Shown here: positions 3,902 through 5,238 of the stretch, one piece after another
Numbering within the stretch: the stretch's first letter is position 1
Layout: each line of letters opens with the position of its first letter
Assembly: GCA_012910725.1 (NCBI GenBank)
Contig: WNEG01000053.1
Span: forward strand, 1 to 5,238
Reading direction: 5' to 3'
From: Candidatus Ethanoperedens thermophilum
GTDB taxonomy: Archaea; Halobacteriota; Methanosarcinia; Methanosarcinales; EX4572-44
DNA length: 5,238 nt
Translations under genes and position numbers: made by a program
The notes under the pieces: generated by a model
The model's database searches: none
What the model saw: the letters and a program-made list of their open reading frames with translations, nothing else
What the model was told of the DNA's origin: nothing

Positions 3902-5238
3902 ATGGAAATTAATCCGATATTAGAAACTCACAAAGAAGAACTTGCTTTTGACGATCTTGATTATTATGTCATCAAAAAAGGTCTCTGTACAGGTTGTGGC
4001 ACATGCGCCGGGATATGTTCCCACATTGAATTTGAAGATAATCTTCCTTCAATAAATAAAATATATGATCCATATTGCAGCAGTTGCATTCAATTCTGTC
4101 CGCAGTTCTACACACCCTTTTCGAAAATAGAGAAAACGGTCTTTGGCACGACACGTGTTGATAGAAATCTTGGCTACTATGACCATATTGTCTCAGCTAG
4201 ATCAACATCAGACTCGATTCTAAACGTTTGCCAGGATGGCGGGGTCGTGAGCACTATTTCAAAATATCTGCTTGAGGCAGGTATTGTGGACGGTATCGTG
4301 ATGTCTGGCATAAGCAAGGAAGAACCATTAAAGCCAGTGCCAATCGTGGCAACAACAGAAAAACATGTGATTGATGCTGCAGGTTCCAGATACTGTGTGT
4401 GCCCGGTAGTTATGGGGCTCAGGGAAGCCTTTGAAAAAGACATCAGGAAAATAGCTATTGTAGGTACTGCATGTCAGGTACAGGGTATAAGAAAAGTTGA
4501 ACTGTTTTCAGAAGACCATTACCCATTTGATATAAAAGCAGTGATAGGCGTATTCTGCTATGAGAATTTCCTGTATGATGACCTTTTCAAAAACTTTATT
4601 GAAGCAGAACTGGGAATAGAACTTAGAGATGTAAAAGCAGTTAAGATCAGACATAATGCCTTCGAATTGCATAGAACGCATGAAATAAACTCCATACCTC
4701 TTAAAACTGTTTATAAACATGTTAACGGGGCGTGTACTGTTTGCAGGGATTTTACAGCAGAATTGGCAGATATATCAATTGGTGCAATAGGCTCTGGTAC
4801 CGGATGGAATACCGTTATTGTTCGGAGCAAACGTGGAAAATCACTGTTTGAAGAAGTCATTGACAACGATTTGCTGCTCTTAAGTGATAAAGTAGATATT
4901 GATAACCTCACCAGGATGGCACGCTACAAGAAGGCACATGTGGAAAAAATAAGCACAGAGGCTGCGAAATTCTTAAGGGAACTTGGGGCAAGTGAATCCG
5001 AAGTACAGGTATATGGGCTGCTGCTATCACTTAATGCACCACGTCTTGAGACCATAAACGAGATACTGCATGTAAGTAGTGATGAGATTGAACAGGCACT
5101 GGTAACACTTATAGAACGCGGCTGGGCGACAGGAGTTGTAGAACCGTATACATTAAGTCATATATACCTGCCAGAAAAACCAGAGATAATCATTAATAAC
5201 GGGATAAAAAAGCTCAACAATGATCTTAAACAACTGAA
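3902..5238 (+). CDS. FrhB/FdhB-family F420-dependent oxidoreductase-like protein fused to a C-terminal TrmB-like winged helix; 3' end outside the window
   Basis: At least 445 residues are encoded, with no stop before the window ends. Start ATG 3902 has gaggtga nine nt upstream. Residues 29-39 are CTGCGTCAGIC (Cys 29, 32, 35, 39) and 59-66 add C-x2-C-x3-C followed by Pro, so one or two [4Fe-4S] clusters are likely. Residues about 85-330 form the FrhB module: QDGGVVSTI, AGSRYCVCPVVMGL, the IVGTACQVQGIRK stretch (Cys191), GVFCYENF (Cys219), CTVC (278-281) and ADISIGAIGSGTGWNTVIV (289-307). Known relatives use FAD and F420 in hydrogenases, formate dehydrogenase, FpoF and sulfite reductase. Residues about 352-410 depart from FrhB: FLRELGASESEVQVYGLLLSL then EIEQALVTLIERGWA match the helix-turn-helix of TrmB-family regulators. 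A lysine-rich helix (about 430-445) begins after it, as in TrmB dimerisation regions. No membrane segment is visible. Its electron partner, if any, is unknown. Confidence 0.88.
   Translation, partial: MEINPILETHKEELAFDDLDYYVIKKGLCTGCGTCAGICSHIEFEDNLPSINKIYDPYCSSCIQFCPQFYTPFSKIEKTVFGTTRVDRNLGYYDHIVSARSTSDSILNVCQDGGVVSTISKYLLEAGIVDGIVMSGISKEEPLKPVPIVATTEKHVIDAAGSRYCVCPVVMGLREAFEKDIRKIAIVGTACQVQGIRKVELFSEDHYPFDIKAVIGVFCYENFLYDDLFKNFIEAELGIELRDVKAVKIRHNAFELHRTHEINSIPLKTVYKHVNGACTVCRDFTAELADISIGAIGSGTGWNTVIVRSKRGKSLFEEVIDNDLLLLSDKVDIDNLTRMARYKKAHVEKISTEAAKFLRELGASESEVQVYGLLLSLNAPRLETINEILHVSSDEIEQALVTLIERGWATGVVEPYTLSHIYLPEKPEIIINNGIKKLNNDLKQL
4970..5131 (+). other. TrmB-like winged-helix domain within the FrhB-like protein
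   Basis: Residues about 357-410 of the protein at 3902. The first helices carry the family hallmark of Leu-x2-Leu-Gly-x-Ser-Glu-x-Glu-x2-Val-Tyr, followed by a predicted recognition helix SSDEIEQALVTLIERGW (392-408). TrmB proteins usually have this domain at their N-terminus; here it is C-terminal to a redox module. The reading frame is continuous across the junction, so this is a genuine fusion in this sequence rather than two overlapping genes. Confidence 0.75.

Noticed and set aside
4177..4443. 88-codon open frame on the - strand
   Set aside because: It is fully antisense to the FrhB-like coding sequence, which has strong family motifs.

Overview
This window looks like chromosomal DNA of a methanogen-type euryarchaeon, in the Methanosarcina/ANME-like range; the exact lineage is an inference. 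The reasons are the archaeal-specific coenzyme A route (pantoate kinase plus 4-phosphopantoate--beta-alanine ligase), an FrhB-family F420/iron-sulfur protein, TATA-box promoters, GAGGTGA-type ribosome binding sites and a bare oligo-T terminator. All recognisable genes lie on the + strand.

Region 1 (1-2833) is a coenzyme A cluster: the 3' part of coaBC (the CoaB domain), pantoate kinase (PoK), then 4-phosphopantoate--beta-alanine ligase (PPS). Together they would phosphorylate pantoate, join it to beta-alanine to give 4'-phosphopantothenate, add cysteine and decarboxylate. PoK and PPS are separated by about 480 bp of non-coding DNA bounded by a perfect 20-bp direct repeat. The repeat carries the PoK stop and a second copy of the PPS ribosome binding site and start codon. 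The simplest reading is an insertion or duplication at a former PoK-PPS ATGA overlap. The inserted DNA holds two kinds of hairpin repeat, one built on CACAGAG and one on CCACGAGATT.

Region 2 (2834-3693) is a long regulatory stretch followed by a small winged-helix regulator. The stretch has a TATA box, a cluster of AGTATT-like boxes including a 10-bp perfect inverted repeat, and three consecutive stem-loops. The regulator resembles the N-terminal part of the archaeal HTH-CBS regulators (COG2524 type) but has no CBS domains. A T9 tract follows it.

Region 3 (3694-5238) has a strong TATA box and ribosome binding site leading into a gene that runs off the window. At least 445 residues are encoded: an N-terminal cysteine-rich iron-sulfur segment, a full FrhB/FdhB-like F420-oxidoreductase module, and a C-terminal TrmB-like winged helix followed by the start of what may be a dimerisation helix. 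A redox or flavin protein fused to a DNA-binding domain is the most unusual object here and could be a cofactor-sensing transcription factor.
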